A DNA stretch of 9,106 bases, from NCBI GenBank assembly GCA_900769905.1, contig CAAGIL010000021.1, positions 1 through 9,106 on the forward strand. The letters run 5' to 3'. Both the position numbers and the translations under genes were made by a program. This document shows positions 5,916 through 9,106 of the stretch, piece after piece. Numbering within the stretch: the stretch's first letter is position 1; the number at the start of each line of letters is the position of its first letter. The notes under the pieces are model-generated. The model ran no database searches. It had not been told where the DNA came from and worked only from the letters and a program-made list of their open reading frames with translations. Source of the DNA: Rikenellaceae bacterium (GTDB taxonomy: Bacteria > Bacteroidota > Bacteroidia > Bacteroidales > UBA932).

Positions 5916-7424
5916 TTAATATTCGTTCTGTACGAGGTTAGGATCCTTATCCCTTTCTGACTGAGGGATTGGCCAGTATTTCTTGGATTCTGACCAGTCT
6001 ACCTGACGGTAGAGGTGGTTGGAAGCCTTGAGTACGGTGGCGGCAGTGCCGGTGCGGACGAGGTCCCAGTAGCGCTTGCCTTCACCTACGAACTCCTTGT
6101 GGCGCTCTTCGATGATGTCCTCAAGTGCGGTGCCGGTGTCGCTGCAGTGAGCTCTTGAACGTACCCTTGCGAGGTAGGAGCTGCCGTCCTGTCCGAGAGC
6201 GAGTGAAAGCTCGGCTGCGTTGAGCAGGGTCTCGGCGAAGCGGTATACGCGGATATTGTTGCCGTAGTTGAGGGTGTTGGATGCGAGGTAACCGTGGTTG
6301 CCGTTGGTGCGGGCCATGTACTTGAGGAGGTAGTAGCCGGTGCACTGCCAGCGATCCTGTGAGCGGTCGTAGCTTACACCCTTCTCGGCGCAGAATGCGT
6401 CGATGTCAAGGATACCGCCGTCGCGACGGATATCACCTTCCTCGTACATGTCGTATGCGCTCTTGGCAACAGGTGAGAATCCCCAGCCGTCGTCGAAGTA
6501 ACCCGGAACACCGCCAGGGATACCGATGAGGGTAGGATATACGCTGCCGCCGGCAGCGATAGGGGAGCCCCAGTCGCGTACTGCGCCCTCGGAGGTGTAG
6601 TTGATCTCCCAGATGGATTCAACGTTCCACTCGCCGGACTCTGCCCAGATGCCTGCGTAATCGCTTACGAGGTCATACTGGTTGGAGTTGATGATCTCCT
6701 TCATATAGTCGAGGGTCTTCTGGTAGCGGCTCTGGTCCTTCTGGTACATTACGACCTCGGCGTAGAGCATATATGCCATTGCCTTGGTGATTCTGCCCTC
6801 GTTTCCGCCGGCTGCCTTCATAGGAAGCACGCCGTATGTGAGTGCGGTCTCGATCTTCTCCACAATCTTGGCGTACACGTCATCGTGTCCGAGCTGCGGT
6901 GCCAGGTATGGAGCGGTGAGGTTCTCGTCATAGTAAGGGATGTTGCCCCAGAACTTCCAGAGTATGGTGTAGTAGTATGCGAGGAGCACGTTGGTCTCGG
7001 CCTTGTAGAGGTTCTTGGTCTCTTCTTTCATTCCCGGAACGCCGTCCACGTACTCGAGCACGTGGTAGCAACGGTTGATGCCGGAGTATGCGATGGTCCA
7101 GATCTGGTTGCAGACCTCGGTGGCGGTTGCGGTGTAGTAGTGGGTCTTCACGAGTACAGGCTGGTCGCCCTCGTTGGAACCTCCGCAGTAGATGTCGTCA
7201 GCCATGATGTCGGCTACCATCGGGAGGGAGTTGTACTGATAGAAGTAGTCAAACCACTGAAGCGGGTCGTATGCGGCCACGAGGCCCTGGAACATACGGT
7301 CTTCGTTGATGAAGTACTCGTCCATAGGCTCGGAAGAGTTGTGGACGGCCGTGATGAAGTCCTTGGTGCAGGAAGAGAAGCAAAGGACTGCCGCAGCGCT
7401 GAGTATGTATATTAACTTTTTCAT
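5916..7424 (-). CDS. susD: SusD/RagB-family outer-membrane lipoprotein
   Basis: 502 residues, the usual length for the family. The signal peptide ends in the lipobox CFSS-C (Cys19), followed by TKDF, a common SusD start. SusD proteins are mostly helical with TPR-like repeats, sit on the cell surface as a lid over SusC, and bind the glycan. Family landmarks are the helix KAETNVLLAYYYTILWKFWGN at 141-161, RVYRFAETLLNAAEL at 392-406, the region EERHKEFVGEGKRYWDLVRTG at 439-459, and the closing YWPIPQSE with NLVQNEY at 483-502. It starts 12 nt after the SusC stop, the standard SusC-SusD order. Arginine codons are mainly CGC/CGT (16 of 20), suggesting high expression. Many aromatic residues in the N-terminal half (for example WFDYFYQY at 57-64) could contribute to the binding platform. 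The ligand cannot be read from the sequence; beta-glucan is inferred from the neighbouring GH16. Confidence 0.97.
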   Translation of the reverse strand: MKKLIYILSAAAVLCFSSCTKDFITAVHNSSEPMDEYFINEDRMFQGLVAAYDPLQWFDYFYQYNSLPMVADIMADDIYCGGSNEGDQPVLVKTHYYTATATEVCNQIWTIAYSGINRCYHVLEYVDGVPGMKEETKNLYKAETNVLLAYYYTILWKFWGNIPYYDENLTAPYLAPQLGHDDVYAKIVEKIETALTYGVLPMKAAGGNEGRITKAMAYMLYAEVVMYQKDQSRYQKTLDYMKEIINSNQYDLVSDYAGIWAESGEWNVESIWEINYTSEGAVRDWGSPIAAGGSVYPTLIGIPGGVPGYFDDGWGFSPVAKSAYDMYEEGDIRRDGGILDIDAFCAEKGVSYDRSQDRWQCTGYYLLKYMARTNGNHGYLASNTLNYGNNIRVYRFAETLLNAAELSLALGQDGSSYLARVRSRAHCSDTGTALEDIIEERHKEFVGEGKRYWDLVRTGTAATVLKASNHLYRQVDWSESKKYWPIPQSERDKDPNLVQNEY

Positions 7425-7436
7425 TCTGCCGTAATC

Positions 7437-9106
7437 TTAGAAGTTGATGTTGAGACCGAAGGAGAAGGTCCTCGCCTGCGGATAAACGCCGCGGTCGATA
7501 CCGTATTCGGTGCCGTATCCGGAGTTTCCTCCTGTTACCTCAGGATCGCAACCTGAGTATTTGGTGAGAGTGAAGAGGTTCTCTGCCTGCAGATAGAGGC
7601 GGAAGCGGCTGATGCCGACCTTTTCGGTAAGAGTCTGAGGAAGGGTGTATCCGAGCTGTACGTTACGTGCCCTCAGGAATGAAGCGTCCTCAAGCCAGAA
7701 GTTGGAAACCCTGTAGTTCTCGTTGGAGCCTCCGTCCCAGGTGAAGCGAGGTGCAGAGTTCGTGCTGCCTTCTCCCGTCCAGCGGTTGAGGATGGTCTTA
7801 GGAAGGTTGATGTAGTAGAGGTCGGTACGGCGGGTGACGTTGAAGGTCTGTGCGCCGAGCTGGCCCTGAAGCAGCATATTGAAGTCGAATCCCTTGAAAT
7901 CGAAACCGAAGTTGATACCGAAGGTCCAGTCCGGAATACCCTTTCCGATATAGGTGCGGTCGTTGTCCGGATCAATCTTGCCGTCGCCGTTGATGTCTTC
8001 GAACTTCACGTCGCCCGGAACTGCGTTAGGCTGGATGAGCTGTCCGTCAGGTCCTACATATGAGTTGATTTCATCCACATTCTGGAAGACGCCGATGGCG
8101 TTGTATCCGTAGAAGTAAGGGAATGGAAGTCCTACCAGACCGCGTGAAAGCTGACCGATCTTGTGGCTGGACACATAGAGTGAAGAAGCGTCGTCGCCGA
8201 GGTAGGTCAGACGGTTGCGGTTATAGGTGGCGTTTGCTCCGATGTAGTAGTTGAAGTCGCCGAATGAGCCGCGGTGGTTGATGTCGATTTCAATACCGGA
8301 GTTCACCATATCGCCGAGGTTGCCGGTAGGGGCGGCGTCGCCGGCGTATGAAGGAACAGGCATTGAGAGGAGCATGCCGCTGGTCTTCTTGTTGTAGTAG
8401 TCAACGGTGAGGGTGAGCTGGTTGTTACAGAAACCGAGGTCCAGACCGAGGTCAGTCTGGATTGACTGCTCCCACTTCACGTTAGGGTTGGAAAGTCCTG
8501 AAGGCTTGGTGCCGATGTTGACGGTCTCGGTTCCGGTAGCGCCTGATCCGAATACATAATTGTTGCCGGAAGACATGTAAACGGCATATACGAAGTTGCC
8601 GATGCTGTCGTTACCGTTGATACCGTAGGAAGCGCGGAGCTTACCGATGGAAAGCCAAGGAAGGGTGTCCATGAAGTCTTCCTTCGCGAAGTTCCATGCA
8701 GCGGATACTGAAGGGAAGCTACCCCACTTGTTGTTGGGACCGAAGCGGCTGGAGCCGTCACGACGTATGGTAGCCTCAATCATATAGCGCTCGTCGTAGT
8801 TGTAGGAAGCCCTTGCAAAGTAGGAGGCGAGGGAATAAACGATGGAATTCCAGCTTCCCCAACCGTTGCGGTCGCCGTCCTTCTGCTGTCCGAGGGTGTT
8901 GTTTACGGAAATCTTCCAAGGGTCGTAGCCGTACATAAGTCCGTTGGCGCTGGCACCCACATTCTTGGAACTGCTCCTGAGGGCACTCTGGCCGAGGAGG
9001 ATGCTGAAGCTGTGCTTGCCTATGGTCTTGTCGTAGGTGAGAACGTTCTCGACCTGCCAGAGCAGGGAGGAGTTCATCTCCTGGCTTGCGGAAGAACCGT
9101 AGTTGA
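7437..9106 (-). CDS. susC: SusC/RagA-family TonB-dependent transporter, C-terminal half (partial)
   Basis: The frame is open to the right edge of the window, giving 555 residues and a stop at 7437-7439. Family length is about 1000-1100 residues, so the signal peptide, carboxypeptidase-like domain, TonB box and plug are missing. An internal ATG at 9077 is not the true start; the codons before it continue in frame as NYGSSASQE. Visible barrel landmarks are YMIEATIRRDGSSRFG with WGSFPSVSAAWNF (about 8700-8790), GLSNPNVKWEQS (about 8460-8500), the Asp-rich DINGDGKIDPDNDR loop (about 7960-8000) and the closing strand RTFSFGLNINF, ending in the C-terminal Phe typical of outer-membrane barrels. SusC forms the TonB-powered pore that imports oligosaccharides delivered by SusD. 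The promoter and any anti-sigma or hybrid sensor control of the operon would be to the right of the window. Confidence 0.97.
   Translation of the reverse strand, partial: NYGSSASQEMNSSLLWQVENVLTYDKTIGKHSFSILLGQSALRSSSKNVGASANGLMYGYDPWKISVNNTLGQQKDGDRNGWGSWNSIVYSLASYFARASYNYDERYMIEATIRRDGSSRFGPNNKWGSFPSVSAAWNFAKEDFMDTLPWLSIGKLRASYGINGNDSIGNFVYAVYMSSGNNYVFGSGATGTETVNIGTKPSGLSNPNVKWEQSIQTDLGLDLGFCNNQLTLTVDYYNKKTSGMLLSMPVPSYAGDAAPTGNLGDMVNSGIEIDINHRGSFGDFNYYIGANATYNRNRLTYLGDDASSLYVSSHKIGQLSRGLVGLPFPYFYGYNAIGVFQNVDEINSYVGPDGQLIQPNAVPGDVKFEDINGDGKIDPDNDRTYIGKGIPDWTFGINFGFDFKGFDFNMLLQGQLGAQTFNVTRRTDLYYINLPKTILNRWTGEGSTNSAPRFTWDGGSNENYRVSNFWLEDASFLRARNVQLGYTLPQTLTEKVGISRFRLYLQAENLFTLTKYSGCDPEVTGGNSGYGTEYGIDRGVYPQARTFSFGLNINF

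Noticed and set aside
6542..6558. 8-bp perfect inverted repeat with a 1-nt centre inside SusD
   Set aside because: Arms this short are expected about once or more by chance in 9 kb, and this one is made from Ala/Gly codons of high GC.
6885..7415. 176-codon plus-strand frame opposite SusD
   Set aside because: The Val/Gly-rich sequence is a shadow of SusD codons on the other strand.
9075..9077. ATG at 9077 as the start of SusC
   Set aside because: The frame stays open upstream to the window edge with SusC-like sequence, and only the C-terminal half of a normal SusC is present.

Overview
The window is part of a polysaccharide utilization locus (PUL) from a member of the Bacteroidota, most likely order Bacteroidales. 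The evidence is a SusC/SusD pair, four consecutive surface-type lipoproteins, a BACON domain, and a TAnnTTTG-type promoter box. GC content is moderate to high for the group. The genus cannot be told from the sequence.

All six genes lie on the minus strand and read from right to left. 7437-9106 is the C-terminal half of a SusC-like TonB-dependent transporter; its N-terminus is outside the window. 5916-7424 is a SusD-like lipoprotein. 3367-5904 is an 845-residue multidomain surface glycan-binding lipoprotein with a duplicated Trp-rich module. 2257-3363 is a BACON-GH16 lipoprotein of the laminarinase type. 946-2223 is a CotH-family lipoprotein. 1-896 is the N-terminal part of a TPR-like protein that resembles DUF6377-type regulators; it is open to the left edge, and its C-terminus is outside the window. 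The first four genes are 12, 11 and 3 nt apart, so they are almost certainly one operon. CotH follows after 33 nt. The regulator-like gene follows after 49 nt and has its own plausible promoter.

Inferred job: capture and surface cleavage of a beta-1,3-containing glucan such as laminarin or a mixed-linkage beta-glucan. The large lipoprotein and SusD bind glycan, the GH16 enzyme cuts it outside the cell, and SusC/SusD import the oligosaccharides. No exo-acting beta-glucosidase (for example GH3) is in the window; one would be expected beyond an edge or elsewhere in the genome. The TPR protein is a candidate sensor for the locus. The role of the CotH-like protein is unknown.

The most unusual non-coding signal is a perfect 15-bp inverted repeat with a 6-nt loop at 2155-2190. 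It lies inside the start of the CotH gene and encodes its lipobox region. The duplicated Trp-rich module in the 845-residue lipoprotein is the most interesting protein feature. No stretch of 300 bases lacks a gene; the longest intergenic gap is 49 nt.
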